From Microbacterium lushaniae (lineage in GTDB: Bacteria > Actinomycetota > Actinomycetes > Actinomycetales > Microbacteriaceae), in contig NZ_CP044232.1 of NCBI RefSeq assembly GCF_008727775.1, positions 2,914,001 through 2,978,000 on the forward strand: 64,000 nucleotides of DNA. The letters run 5' to 3'. Shown piece after piece: positions 24,547 to 33,852 of this stretch. Position numbers and translations under genes: made by a program. Each line of letters opens with the position of its first letter. The stretch's first letter is position 1. Under the pieces are notes generated by a model. It saw nothing but the letters and a program-made list of their open reading frames with translations. It was not told the DNA's origin and ran no database searches.

Positions 24547-27372
24547 GTGTCCACTCTTCTCGCCACGCTGGGGCGCTGGTCCTACCGTCACGGCTGGCGC
24601 GTGCTCATCGCGTGGGTGGTCGTCCTGCTGGCGGCGGGAGGCGGGGCGCTCGCGTTCAACCAGGGCACCGACAACTCCTTCTCCATCCCCGGCACCGAGT
24701 CGGAGGAGGGCCTCAAGCAGCTCTCCCGGACGTTCCCGCAGGTCAGCGGCACGAGCGCTCAGATCGTCGTCGTGGCCGCAGACGGCGACCGGGTCGCGGA
24801 CGAGCCGTATGCCTCCGGCATCGACGAGCTGGTGGCCGAACTCGGCGACATCGACGGCGTCCTGGCCGTCACCGACCCGTTCGACGAGACCGTCTCGGGG
24901 CTGGTCAGCGACGAGGGCGACGCGGCCATCGTGCGGCTGCAGTTCGACGGCCAGGGCGCCAGCGTGTCGCCGGAGTCGAAGCAGACCCTCAGCGACGCCG
25001 CCGACGACTTCGCCGCCGACCTCCCCGACGGCGCGCAGGCGGCGCTGGGCGGCGACCTGTTCGCCCAATCGATCCCCGGCGTGACCATCACCGAGGCGCT
25101 GGGGCTCCTCATCGCGCTCGTCGTGCTGGTCGTGACCTTCCGCTCGTTCGTGATGGCGGGCCTGCCTCTCGTCACCGCGATCCTCGGGGTGGGCCTGTCC
25201 ATGGCGCTCATCCTCCTGGCCACCGCGTTCGCCACCATCTCCTCGACCACCCCGCTGCTCGCGCTCATGCTGGGCCTTGCCGTCGGGATCGACTACTCGC
25301 TGTTCATCGCCGCACGCCATCAGGACCAGGTGCGCGGTGGGATGGATCCCGAGGAATCGGCCGCACGCGCCACCGGAACCGCCGGATCGGCCGTGACATT
25401 CGCCGGCGTCACGGTGCTCATCGCCCTGATCGGCCTCTCATTCGCGAACATCCCCTTCCTCACCACCATGGGGATCGCCGCATCCGTCGCCGTCGCGATC
25501 GCGGTGGTCGTCTCGGTCACCCTCACCCCGGCGCTGCTGGGCTTCGTGGGGCGTCGTGCCACCGGACGGAGCCCCGGACGTCGTGCCCGCCGGCGCGCAG
25601 CGGCCGCGCGCGAGGCCGAGTCCGACGGCGACCTCCCCGCGGAGCGCCCGGCTGCGCCGGCCGCCGCCGAGCGCACGAACCGGTGGGTGGCGATGGTGTC
25701 GCGCCGCCCCCTCGTCACCGCCATCGCCGTCGTGGTGGGCCTGGGGACCCTCGCCATCCCGGCCGGCAGCCTTGCGCTCGCGCTCCCCAACGCGGGGGTC
25801 CTGCCGGAGAGCAATTCCGCCCGGCAGAGCTACGACCTCGCCGCCGAGCACTTCGGCCCCGGCGTCAACGGACCGCTCGTGCTCACGGGCACGATCGTGA
25901 CCTCCACCGATCCCCTGGGTCTCATGTCCGACATCGCGGCGGAGGTCGAAGACCTCCCCGGCGTCGAAGAGGTCGCCCTCGCCACCCCGAACGAGACCGC
26001 CGACACCGGGATCGTGCAGATCGTGCCGGAGACGGCACCGGATGACCCGGCCACCGCCGACCTCGTGCGCGAGCTTCGCGCGCAGCACGACCGGCTCCTG
26101 GACGAGTACGGCATCGACCTCAAGGTCACCGGCTACACCGCCGTGGCGATCGACATCTCCGACCGCCTGGGCGCCGCTCTCGTCCCCTTCGGTCTGTTCG
26201 TGGTCGGCCTGTCCTTCCTCCTGCTCATGGTGGTGTTCCGCTCCATCGCGGTTCCGCTCACGGCAGCCCTGGGCTACCTGCTGTCGGTGGCCGCGGCGTT
26301 CGGCGTGGTCGCGGCGGTGTTCGAGTGGGGCTGGTTCGCCGACCTGCTGCACGTGGCCCGCGTCGGGCCGGTGATCAGCTTCATGCCGATCGTGCTGATG
26401 GGCGTGCTGTTCGGGCTCGCGATGGACTACCAGGTGTTCCTCGTCACCCGCATGCGGGAGGACTACGTCCACACCCGCACCAAGAACGCCGCGCGTGCCG
26501 ACGCGCGCGCGGTCGCCGTGGCGGCGGTGCGCTCGGGCTTCTCTGCGACGGCGCGAGTCGTGACGGCGGCCGCCCTCATCATGTTCGCCGTGTTCGCCGC
26601 GTTCGTGCCCGAGGGCGACTCGTCGATCAAGCCCATCGCGCTGGGCCTGGCCGTCGGCATCGCCGTCGACGCGTTCCTGGTGCGGATGACGCTGATCCCG
26701 GCACTCATGACGCTCCTCGGCGAGAAGGCGTGGTGGATCCCCCGCTGGCTCGACCGGATCCTGCCCAAGCTCGATGTCGAAGGCGAAGCCGTGGAGCGCG
26801 AGATCGCCCTGCAGGACTGGCCGGGGCCCGACTCGCGCGCCGTCGTGATCGCGGACGGCGTCGGACTCGAAGCCGGAGACACCCCCCTGTTCGACGGCCT
26901 CTCCCTCGAGGTGGACCCGGGGCACGCCGCCATCCTCACCTCCACCGACCCGCGCGCCTCGCGCGCGGCCCTCTACACCCTCTCCGGGCGGGTCTCGCCG
27001 ACCGCCGGCCGCCTCCGTGTCGCCGGGCACCTGCTCCCCGGCCGCGAGGCATGGGTGCGCAGTCACGTCGGCATCGCCGCACTGGATGAGGCCGACGACC
27101 CGCTCGCCGAACTCCGCGACGCACTCACGGGTACACCCGGCGTCCTCGCGATCTCCGGCGTGGACACCGTCGCCCACGGCGCGCTGCGCGATCAGGCCGC
27201 CGCGACCCTCCGGGATGCCGCGGCCACCGGCGAGTGGACGCTGCTGCTGACCGCCGCCGACCCCGAAGCGGCACGCCGCGTGCTGTCGGAGGCCGGCTGG
27301 ACCGGCGCATCCGTCACGCAGGTGGCCGCCGCATCCCCCCGCACGTCCGATCTGTCCGAGGTGACCGCATGA
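24547..27372 (+). CDS. MMPL/RND-family transporter with degenerate ABC-ATPase-like C-terminal tail
   Basis: 941 residues from a GTG with GGAG five to six bases upstream. Two repeats, each with one N-terminal helix, a large extracytoplasmic loop and a five-helix bundle: first bundle about residues 180-340, second about 545-735. Conserved MMPL segments are GLAVGIDYSLFI and LFGLAMDYQVFLVTR, whose Asp-Tyr pairs carry protons. Residues about 758-941 form a soluble tail resembling an ABC nucleotide-binding domain (LFDGLSLEVDPG, then SGRVSPTAGRLRVAG), but where Walker A should be (796-809) no GxGK(S/T) remains. The gene overlaps the YhgE/Pip gene by ATGA. It probably exports lipids or drugs under the divergent TetR; the substrate is unknown. 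Confidence 0.88.
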   Translation: MSTLLATLGRWSYRHGWRVLIAWVVVLLAAGGGALAFNQGTDNSFSIPGTESEEGLKQLSRTFPQVSGTSAQIVVVAADGDRVADEPYASGIDELVAELGDIDGVLAVTDPFDETVSGLVSDEGDAAIVRLQFDGQGASVSPESKQTLSDAADDFAADLPDGAQAALGGDLFAQSIPGVTITEALGLLIALVVLVVTFRSFVMAGLPLVTAILGVGLSMALILLATAFATISSTTPLLALMLGLAVGIDYSLFIAARHQDQVRGGMDPEESAARATGTAGSAVTFAGVTVLIALIGLSFANIPFLTTMGIAASVAVAIAVVVSVTLTPALLGFVGRRATGRSPGRRARRRAAAAREAESDGDLPAERPAAPAAAERTNRWVAMVSRRPLVTAIAVVVGLGTLAIPAGSLALALPNAGVLPESNSARQSYDLAAEHFGPGVNGPLVLTGTIVTSTDPLGLMSDIAAEVEDLPGVEEVALATPNETADTGIVQIVPETAPDDPATADLVRELRAQHDRLLDEYGIDLKVTGYTAVAIDISDRLGAALVPFGLFVVGLSFLLLMVVFRSIAVPLTAALGYLLSVAAAFGVVAAVFEWGWFADLLHVARVGPVISFMPIVLMGVLFGLAMDYQVFLVTRMREDYVHTRTKNAARADARAVAVAAVRSGFSATARVVTAAALIMFAVFAAFVPEGDSSIKPIALGLAVGIAVDAFLVRMTLIPALMTLLGEKAWWIPRWLDRILPKLDVEGEAVEREIALQDWPGPDSRAVVIADGVGLEAGDTPLFDGLSLEVDPGHAAILTSTDPRASRAALYTLSGRVSPTAGRLRVAGHLLPGREAWVRSHVGIAALDEADDPLAELRDALTGTPGVLAISGVDTVAHGALRDQAAATLRDAAATGEWTLLLTAADPEAARRVLSEAGWTGASVTQVAAASPRTSDLSEVTA

Positions 27373-29426
27373 CCCGTCCTGGCTCCCCCCTCGCGTTGGA
27401 GCGCGCCGGCTCCCGGCGCCCCGTCACCTGGCTGACGATCATCGGCGCACTCCTGCTGCCGGTGATCGTCGGCGGCGTGCTGGTGGCCGCCCTGTACAAC
27501 CCCGTCGAGCGCCTCGAGTCGATGGGCGCGGCGATCGTGAACGACGATGAGCCCGTCACGATCGATGGCCAGACCGTGCCGCTGGGCCGGCAGCTGACCG
27601 CCGGTCTGGTGGAGGGGTCGGATGACCTCCCGAGCAATCTGGACTGGACGATCACCAACGACGAAGACGCCCGCGAGGGCCTCGCCGACGGCTCGTACGC
27701 AGCCGTCATCCGCATCCCGGAGAACTTCTCCGCGGCAGCGACGTCCACCTCCCCCGGCGGCGAAGCTCCCGAGCGCGCCACGATCGAGGTCACCACGCCG
27801 CCCGACAGCCTCGTCGTGGACGACGCCATCTCGGCGCAGGTCACGCAGGCGGCCGCATCCCTCCTGGGCACCTCGCTATCGGAGGTGTACCTGGAGAACG
27901 TGTTCCTGGGGTTCACCACGCTCGGCGACCAGCTGGGCACCGCCGCCGACGGCGCCGCCCAGCTGGCCGACGGCGCGGGACAGGCCGCGGACGGTGCCAC
28001 CGCCCTCTCCGGCGGCGTCGCGCAGCTCTCGGACGGCGCCGCGGCCCTCGCCGACGGCGCTTCGCAGCTGGCCGGCGGCGCCGCCGGACTGGACAGTGGA
28101 GCCGGGCAGGCCGCCGACGGCCTGGACGGCTGGGCCGCCGGCGCACAGGAGATCGCCGGCAACGGCCGGCTCCTGGCCGGAGGGCTGCAGTCCACCGCCG
28201 ACGCGATCCCGCAGCTGCCCGCCGAGCTGGTGACCGCGGCGAACGGATTGGCCGCCAACAGCGCCGCCGTCCAGGCCCAGGTCACCGCGGCATCCCAGGC
28301 ACTGACGCAGGCCGCTGCCGACTGCGCCGCGCAGGGCGGGTCGGCGGAGCTCTGCGGCACGCTCACCCAGCTGGCCGCCGAGGCGCAGGCGGCCGTGGGA
28401 CCCGTGACCGAGCTGATCGGGCAGTCCGACACGATCGCAGCCGGAGTCAACGGCTTCCAGCAGCTCGGCCCTGGCCTGCAGACCCTCTCGGCGAGCCTGT
28501 CCCAGCTGTCCGGCGGAATCGACCAGCTCGCCGCCGGCGCGACCACCGCCGCGAGCGGCGTGCGGCAGCTCTCGGACGGTGCCGCACAGCTGTCCGGCGG
28601 AGCATCCACGCTCGCTGACGGCGCATCGCAGCTGGCCGAGGGCGCCGGCGAGGCGGCCACGGGAGCCGAGGAGCTCTCCGGCGGCGTTCGGCAGGTGGCC
28701 GACGGCACCGCCGAGCTCGCCGACGGGCTGGCGACCGCCGTGGCTGAGCTGCCCTCCTACAGCGACACCGAAGCGGCCGATCTCGCCTCCGTCGTCGCCG
28801 ACCCCGTCGCGGCGGAGGGCGTGGGCACGAACCTGTTCGGCGCATCGGCGGTGCCCCTGGTGGTGACCGTGGCGCTGTGGTTCGGCGGGCTGGGCACATT
28901 CGTGGCATTGCGCGCCGTGACCGCGCGCACGCTGTCCTCCCGCCGCCCCTCTGCGCTGCTGGCGCTTCGCGCGCTCGCCCCGGCCGCCGGGATCGGGGCA
29001 CTCCAGGGCGTGCTCGTCGCGATCGTCGTGCAGCTGGCCGCCGGCTACGGCTGGGCGGAATGGTCGCTGTTCGCCGCCGTCGCCGCGGTGGCAGGCGTGG
29101 CCTTCGCGGCCGTGAACCAGGCCCTCGTCGCCGTCTTCGGGGGTGCGGGCCGATGGGTGTCGGCACTGATCGGCGTGCTCGCGGTGGCCACGGGTGTGGT
29201 CTCGACCGTCCCCGGCGTCATCTCGGGAGTCGCTGGGCTCCTGCCCACCGCGCCGGCATACGAGGGGATGCTCGCAGCGCTGACCGCCGCGGGGGGCCTC
29301 GGCGCAGCAGTCGTCGGGCTCGTCGTGTGGGCACTCCTGGCGTTCCTCGCGACGACCATCGCGGTCGCACGGCGCCGGACGGTGTCGGCGCGCGCGCTGC
29401 TGGCCCCCGCCCCCGCTCCCGCCTGA
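27369..29426 (+). CDS. YhgE/Pip domain ABC-2-type membrane protein
   Basis: 685 residues. One N-terminal membrane helix (about 20-42), a long extracytoplasmic region, and about five C-terminal helices from residue 495 on. The middle contains many imperfect repeats of the type LSDGAxxLADGAxQLxxG (about residues 195-265 and 385-460), an alanine- and glycine-rich array characteristic of YhgE/Pip proteins and probably a long coiled coil or beta-solenoid. The family includes phage-infection proteins and type VII/ESX-linked membrane proteins. Start and upstream stop overlap (ATGA), so it is translationally coupled to the MMPL transporter and likely works with it at the envelope. Exact role unknown. 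Confidence 0.86.
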   Translation: MTRPGSPLALERAGSRRPVTWLTIIGALLLPVIVGGVLVAALYNPVERLESMGAAIVNDDEPVTIDGQTVPLGRQLTAGLVEGSDDLPSNLDWTITNDEDAREGLADGSYAAVIRIPENFSAAATSTSPGGEAPERATIEVTTPPDSLVVDDAISAQVTQAAASLLGTSLSEVYLENVFLGFTTLGDQLGTAADGAAQLADGAGQAADGATALSGGVAQLSDGAAALADGASQLAGGAAGLDSGAGQAADGLDGWAAGAQEIAGNGRLLAGGLQSTADAIPQLPAELVTAANGLAANSAAVQAQVTAASQALTQAAADCAAQGGSAELCGTLTQLAAEAQAAVGPVTELIGQSDTIAAGVNGFQQLGPGLQTLSASLSQLSGGIDQLAAGATTAASGVRQLSDGAAQLSGGASTLADGASQLAEGAGEAATGAEELSGGVRQVADGTAELADGLATAVAELPSYSDTEAADLASVVADPVAAEGVGTNLFGASAVPLVVTVALWFGGLGTFVALRAVTARTLSSRRPSALLALRALAPAAGIGALQGVLVAIVVQLAAGYGWAEWSLFAAVAAVAGVAFAAVNQALVAVFGGAGRWVSALIGVLAVATGVVSTVPGVISGVAGLLPTAPAYEGMLAALTAAGGLGAAVVGLVVWALLAFLATTIAVARRRTVSARALLAPAPAPA

Positions 29427-29447
29427 TCCGGGTCGCGCCGGCTTCGC

Positions 29448-30176
29448 TCAGGCGGAGCCGGCGTTCACCGACCGGTTGGCGAGGGCGTTGTGCGCTGCCT
29501 CCACGATCACGTCCGAGACCGCCCCGGCCTGCGTGATGTACACGTCGTGGCTGCCGGCGACCTCGGTGATCTCCGCGCCCATGCGCCGGGCCATGTGCTG
29601 CAGCATCGCCTGGTCGAAGGACTTGTCCTCCCGGGCGATGACCGCCCAGGAGGGCTTGTCGCGCCAGGCTGCGCTGGTCAGAGGCGTGGCGAAGACCGAC
29701 ATGTTGATCGGCACCTGCGTGTCGCGGAGGAAGGCGGCATCCGCATCGTCGAGGTCTGCCGCGAATCCCGCCTGGAATCCGTCGTGGTTGAGGAAGCCGT
29801 ACCCGTCGTCGCCGACGTCGATGACGAACTCCGGCGTCGCGGCGAATCCTTCGTACTGCTGCGACGTGGTCTCCCCCGCGTCGGGCGCGAGAGCCGACAC
29901 GTACACCAGGCCCGCCACGGCGGGGTGCACTCCCGCCTCCGTGATGACCGTGCCGCCCCATGAATGGCCGACGAGGATCGTCGGGCCCTCCTGCATGTCC
30001 AGCACCCTCGTGGTCGCGGCCACGTCGTCCGCCAGGGAGGTGAGCGGGTTCTGCACGATCGTCACGCGGTATCCCCGCCCGGTCAGGTTGTCGTAGACGC
30101 CGCGCCACCCCGAGCCGTCGGCGAATGCGCCGTGCACGAGCACGACGTTGGTGATCTCTTCCTCGATGGTGCTCAC
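29448..30176 (-). CDS. Alpha/beta hydrolase
   Basis: 242 residues from a GTG at 30176 (GGAAGGAAG upstream). Seen: NVVLVHGAFADGSGW (oxyanion strand), the nucleophile elbow LVGHSWGG, and a C-terminal histidine segment VAGSHDVYIT. This is the small AB-hydrolase 6-type enzyme often induced by stress or xenobiotics; no signal peptide is present. Its promoter region holds a perfect 16-bp AT-rich palindrome over the -10, so it is likely under a dedicated repressor that is not encoded next to it. It is downstream of ccsB on the same strand (194-bp gap). Substrate unknown. Confidence 0.85.
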   Translation of the reverse strand: MSTIEEEITNVVLVHGAFADGSGWRGVYDNLTGRGYRVTIVQNPLTSLADDVAATTRVLDMQEGPTILVGHSWGGTVITEAGVHPAVAGLVYVSALAPDAGETTSQQYEGFAATPEFVIDVGDDGYGFLNHDGFQAGFAADLDDADAAFLRDTQVPINMSVFATPLTSAAWRDKPSWAVIAREDKSFDQAMLQHMARRMGAEITEVAGSHDVYITQAGAVSDVIVEAAHNALANRSVNAGSA

Positions 30177-30242
30177 GATGCTCTTCCTTCCGTCTCGCAC
30201 CGGTCTCCCCGGAGCGCTCCTGCGGCGACGGTTGCCGCCGAC

Positions 30243-30275
30243 ATGCAATATATTGCATCCAAAAGAGCGCCACAA
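30243..30275 (-). promoter_or_regulatory. Hydrolase promoter with 16-bp palindromic operator
   Basis: On the minus strand TTGTGG (30270-30275) is 17 bases from TATATT (30247-30252), a five-of-six -10. The perfect palindrome ATGCAATATATTGCAT (30243-30258) centres on the -10. Such an AT-only core is exceptional in this genome and indicates a repressor site; MarR-, TetR- or GntR-type binding all remain possible. The rest of the gap to ccsB holds nothing I can identify. Confidence 0.65.
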
Positions 30276-30370
30276 GGCGCGCGCAACCGCCGCGACGATG
30301 TGCGCCGACGGTCAGCCTGTGCGCGTGTTACCAGCGCACGGCGATCCCGGCTGTCCGCGCCGGAAGGGCG

Positions 30371-31411
30371 TCAGCTGGAGAGACCGGAGTAGGCGTGCAG
30401 GCCCTTGAAGAACATGTTCACGATCGTGAAGTTGAACATCACCGCGGTGAAGCCGATGATCGACAGCCACGCCGAGCGGGTGCCGCGCCATCCGCGGGTC
30501 GCGCGGGCGTGGATGTACCCGGCGTACAGAACCCACACGACGAACGTCCACACTTCCTTGGTGTCGAAGCCCCAGTACCGGCCCCACGCGTCGTTGGCCC
30601 AGATGGACCCGGCGATGAGCGTGAAGGTCCAGAAGATGAACCCGACGATCGCGAAGCGGTAGGCCAGCGACTCCAACGTGTCGCTGGAGGGAAGGGTCCG
30701 CAGGAAGCCGCCGCGCTTGCCCGACGGGGCGGATGCGGCGTCGCCCGACGCGACGGCGGCCACCGCGCGCCGTTCCCTGCGCGACTGCATGAGCTGCAGC
30801 ACCGACAGGCCGAACGCCAGCGCGAACAGGGCCGTGGCCAGCGACGCGACGAACACGTGGATGACGAGCCACGCCGACTTCAGCGGGTCTGCCAGCGGCA
30901 CGACCTCGACGTAGAAGGCCAGCGTTGCGCCGCCCAGCAGCACCACTGTCAGCCCGGTGATGAAGGAGCCCAGGAAGCGCAGGTCGTAACGGAAGAGGAC
31001 GACCAGATACACCGCGACGATGAGCATCGTGCCGGTGAGGGCGAACTCGTACATGTTCGACCAGGGCACGCGCTCGGCGGCGATCCCGCGCGTGATGTCG
31101 GCGGCGACGTGGAAGAGGAATCCCAGCACCGTCAGCGACGTGCCGATGCGCGCCCACACGTAGCGGGGCTGGAGGGGAGTGTCCGCGGCGTCGCGCGGCT
31201 GCCCTGCCCCGCCGCCGCCGGCGCGGGCGGATCCGCCGCCGGCGGTCACGAGCTCACGCTCGCGTGCGGCATCCTGCGCCTTGAGGGCCACATCGGAGCG
31301 GCGCGCGAGGTCGACGGCGTACGCGATGAAGGCCAGCACGTAGATCGCGATGGCGGTCCACACCAGCAGCACGGAGACCGCGTCGAGGGAGAGCGTTTCG
31401 GATCCGGGCAT
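30371..31411 (-). CDS. ccsB: Cytochrome c biogenesis protein CcsB (ResC type)
   Basis: 346 residues with about eight membrane helices. The haem-handling segment WGRYWGFDTKEVWTF, with WxxD-like character, and flanking histidines (WLVIHVFVAS, YIHAR) match the CcsA/ResC family, which with ResB exports haem and ligates it to apocytochrome c outside the membrane. The N-terminal helix is followed by a variable basic loop. The ATG lies 4 bp after the resB stop, and TAGACT (31418-31423) inside the end of resB sits six bases before it, so it may also have its own leaderless promoter. It is the last gene of a tlpA-ccdA-resB-ccsB System II set. Confidence 0.92.
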   Translation of the reverse strand: MPGSETLSLDAVSVLLVWTAIAIYVLAFIAYAVDLARRSDVALKAQDAARERELVTAGGGSARAGGGGAGQPRDAADTPLQPRYVWARIGTSLTVLGFLFHVAADITRGIAAERVPWSNMYEFALTGTMLIVAVYLVVLFRYDLRFLGSFITGLTVVLLGGATLAFYVEVVPLADPLKSAWLVIHVFVASLATALFALAFGLSVLQLMQSRRERRAVAAVASGDAASAPSGKRGGFLRTLPSSDTLESLAYRFAIVGFIFWTFTLIAGSIWANDAWGRYWGFDTKEVWTFVVWVLYAGYIHARATRGWRGTRSAWLSIIGFTAVMFNFTIVNMFFKGLHAYSGLSS

Positions 31412-31415
31412 GGTC

Positions 31416-33089
31416 TCAGTCTACGTCCGAGGCACGGCGCCGACCCTCGACGGCGGCGCGGTGACGGGTCTCGAACTGATCCACGGCCACGCCCAGCGTC
31501 GGGTCTTCGCCGCGGGCCAGACCGGCGTACTCGATCCGGACCACATCCCCGTCCGGGGTGGCCTTGACCCACATGCGGCGGCGCGGGACGAACAGTGCCG
31601 CCAGCAGCCCGAGGGTGGCCAGGACCGCGAAGAGCAGGACCCATGGGGCCGCGATGTCGCGGTGGATCGACAGCGACGCGAACCGCTTCACCGACTCGGC
31701 GTACCCGGTGGCACCCTCGGGCGATTCGTCCTCGAAGGTGATCGTGCCGAGCCCGTCGGGCAGTTCGGCGGTCTGGCCCGGGGCGAGCTCGATCGAGTCG
31801 ACCCCCGTGTCGCCGCCGCTGAGCTGCTCCATCTCACTCGTGTCCAGCGTGTAGACCGAGCGCGGCTGACCGCCGTCGATGCCGAGGTCGCCGACGAAGA
31901 CGTTGAAGGTGACCACGGGACTGATGAGGTCGGGGTACGCCGAGGTGAACGCGCCGGAGGCGAGCGCTGCCTGGGTGGGGTAGAAGAACCCGACCAGGCC
32001 CATCTGCTCGGGCAGCCCGTCGGGTACCTTCACGACGCCCAGGGAGGTCATGTTGGTGTCCTGCGGCAGGAACGGCACCGAGTCGTGGAAGATCTCCTCG
32101 CCGTCGGCGTCGCGGATGGTGAGGGTCGGGGCGTAGCCGTTGCCCATCAGGTACACGCTGTCACCGGCGACGTCGAGCGGGTGATTGACGCGCACCCGCC
32201 CTTCGCTCTCCTCGCCGCCCACGCGCGTGGTGAGGTTCGCGGCGAAGTCGCCCGCCTGACCGGCGCCCTGCTCGCCGAGCGGCACGTAGCTGACCTCGAA
32301 CTCGTCGAGCGTCAGCGCGTACGGGGTGAGCGACTCGGCGCTCACGAAGCGGCCGGGGTTGAACGAGGAGTAATCCAGCAGCGAGTTCACGAACGTCGTG
32401 CCCTCGACGATGACCCGCTGGCCCGTGTAGGTGAAGCCACCGCCGACGCCGACGGCGATGAGCACCCCGACGAGCGCGCCGTGGAAGACGAGGTTGCCGG
32501 TCTCACGCAGGTACCCGCGCTCGGCCGACACCGAGAACGCGCCCCGGCCGTCGTAGCGCTCGACGCGGTAGCCGGCCTTGCGCAGCTGCTCGGACGCGAG
32601 GTCGACCGATTCGGCGGCCAGGCGGCCGGCCTCGTCGGGGGATGCCGCATCCAGCTCGACCTCGCGGAAGCCGTCCAGACGCGACAGGCGCGCGGGGGTG
32701 CGCGGGGGACGCGCGCGCAGGGCCTTCCAGTGGTGCTTGGTGCGCGGGATGACGCAGCCGATGAGCGAGACGAAGAGCAGGAGGTAGATCGCGGAGAACC
32801 ACGGCGAGGAGTAGACGTCGAACAGGCTCAGGTTGTCGAGGATGGGAGCCAGGTCGGGGTTGTCGGTGAAGTACTGCGTCACGCCGTTGGGATCGGCGCT
32901 GCGCTGGGGCACGATCGACCCGGGGACGGCCGCGATCGCCAGCAGCAGCAGCAGCACGAGCGCCGTGCGCATGCTCGTCAGCTGGCGCCAGCCCCAGCGG
33001 AGCCACCCCCCGATACCGAGGGCGGGCGCGGTGATGTCGTCGGGCTCGGGTGCGGAGGCGTGGTCGGCAGGGCGCAGTGGGTCGGTCAT
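31416..33089 (-). CDS. resB: Cytochrome c biogenesis protein ResB
   Basis: 557 residues from ATG 33089; a GTG at 33119 overlaps ccdA and is less likely. ResB layout: two N-terminal helices (about 38-60 and 95-115, with SIGCVIPR-like cysteine context, read here as LIGCVIPR), a third near residue 205, a large extracytoplasmic domain of about 250 residues, and a last helix near 485-505 followed by a charged tail. ResB partners CcsB to deliver haem to CXXCH apocytochromes. It lies 10 bp downstream of ccdA and 4 bp upstream of ccsB, in one operon. No Shine-Dalgarno is obvious, consistent with coupling. Confidence 0.91.
   Translation of the reverse strand: MTDPLRPADHASAPEPDDITAPALGIGGWLRWGWRQLTSMRTALVLLLLLAIAAVPGSIVPQRSADPNGVTQYFTDNPDLAPILDNLSLFDVYSSPWFSAIYLLLFVSLIGCVIPRTKHHWKALRARPPRTPARLSRLDGFREVELDAASPDEAGRLAAESVDLASEQLRKAGYRVERYDGRGAFSVSAERGYLRETGNLVFHGALVGVLIAVGVGGGFTYTGQRVIVEGTTFVNSLLDYSSFNPGRFVSAESLTPYALTLDEFEVSYVPLGEQGAGQAGDFAANLTTRVGGEESEGRVRVNHPLDVAGDSVYLMGNGYAPTLTIRDADGEEIFHDSVPFLPQDTNMTSLGVVKVPDGLPEQMGLVGFFYPTQAALASGAFTSAYPDLISPVVTFNVFVGDLGIDGGQPRSVYTLDTSEMEQLSGGDTGVDSIELAPGQTAELPDGLGTITFEDESPEGATGYAESVKRFASLSIHRDIAAPWVLLFAVLATLGLLAALFVPRRRMWVKATPDGDVVRIEYAGLARGEDPTLGVAVDQFETRHRAAVEGRRRASDVD
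31418..31423 (-). promoter_or_regulatory. -10 element, possible internal leaderless promoter of ccsB
   Basis: TAGACT overlaps the last codons of resB and ends six bases before the ccsB ATG. It may allow ccsB expression independent of resB. Confidence 0.4.
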
Positions 33090-33099
33090 GGTCGATTCG

Positions 33100-33852
33100 T
33101 CAGAGCGGGAGGGGGACACTCTGGATCACCCCCTGGAGTTGCGACATCCACGCGCCCCACACGCCCGTGACCATCGCCAGGCCGAGGAGGATCAGGAGCG
33201 CCCCGCCGATCAGGTTGATCGCGCGGATGTGGCGGCGCAGGAACGCCACCGAACGGGTCGCCCAGCCGAAGCCGAGCGCGAGGAGGAGGAAGGGGATGCC
33301 CAGGCCCAGGGAGTACGCCAGGCCCAGCAGTGCGGCCCGGCCGGGATCTCCGAGGTTCCACGACACCGAGAAGATCGCCGCGAGGGTCGGCCCGATGCAG
33401 GGGGTCCATCCGATACCCAGGGCGATTCCCAGCAGCGGCGCCCCGACCAGTCCCACGCTGCTGCGGGCCTGCGGCCGGACGGTGCGCTGGGCGAGGCCGA
33501 ACAATCCGATGAACACCAGCCCGAGCAGGATGACGATCACGCCCATGACCCGCGTGATCGGGTCGGCGTACTCGACGAAGAAGCGCCCGACCGTGCCGCC
33601 CAGGACGTTCACGGTCATGAACACGAGCGTGAACCCGGCGATGAACAGCAGAACCCCGCCAAGGAGCCGGCCGCGGCCCGGTGCCGCCGCCGAGGACCCG
33701 CGGCGGGGCGCGACGGATCCGCCGATGAAACCGAGGTAGCCGGGCACCAGCGGAAGCACGCACGGCGAGAGGAACGACACCAGCCCGGCGGCGAGCGCGA
33801 TCGGCAGCGCGAACCACAGCGCACCGTCGAACACGATCGCGCCGGGGTTCAC
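33100..33852 (-). CDS. ccdA: Thiol-disulfide transmembrane transporter CcdA
   Basis: 250 residues with six predicted helices. The two functional cysteines are in the expected helices: Cys31 (LSPCVLPLVPGYLGF) and Cys152 (GWTPCIGPTLAA). CcdA carries reducing equivalents from cytoplasmic thioredoxin to extracytoplasmic thiol proteins that keep apocytochrome c cysteines reduced. The GTG start overlaps the stop of the TlpA gene (GTGA), so synthesis is coupled to its redox partner. The frame extends well upstream, but only this region has CcdA character. Confidence 0.93.
   Translation of the reverse strand: MNPGAIVFDGALWFALPIALAAGLVSFLSPCVLPLVPGYLGFIGGSVAPRRGSSAAAPGRGRLLGGVLLFIAGFTLVFMTVNVLGGTVGRFFVEYADPITRVMGVIVILLGLVFIGLFGLAQRTVRPQARSSVGLVGAPLLGIALGIGWTPCIGPTLAAIFSVSWNLGDPGRAALLGLAYSLGLGIPFLLLALGFGWATRSVAFLRRHIRAINLIGGALLILLGLAMVTGVWGAWMSQLQGVIQSVPLPL

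Noticed and set aside
25438..27177. 579-codon minus-strand frame opposite the MMPL gene
   Set aside because: His- and Arg-rich antisense shadow of a conserved transporter; no start signal.
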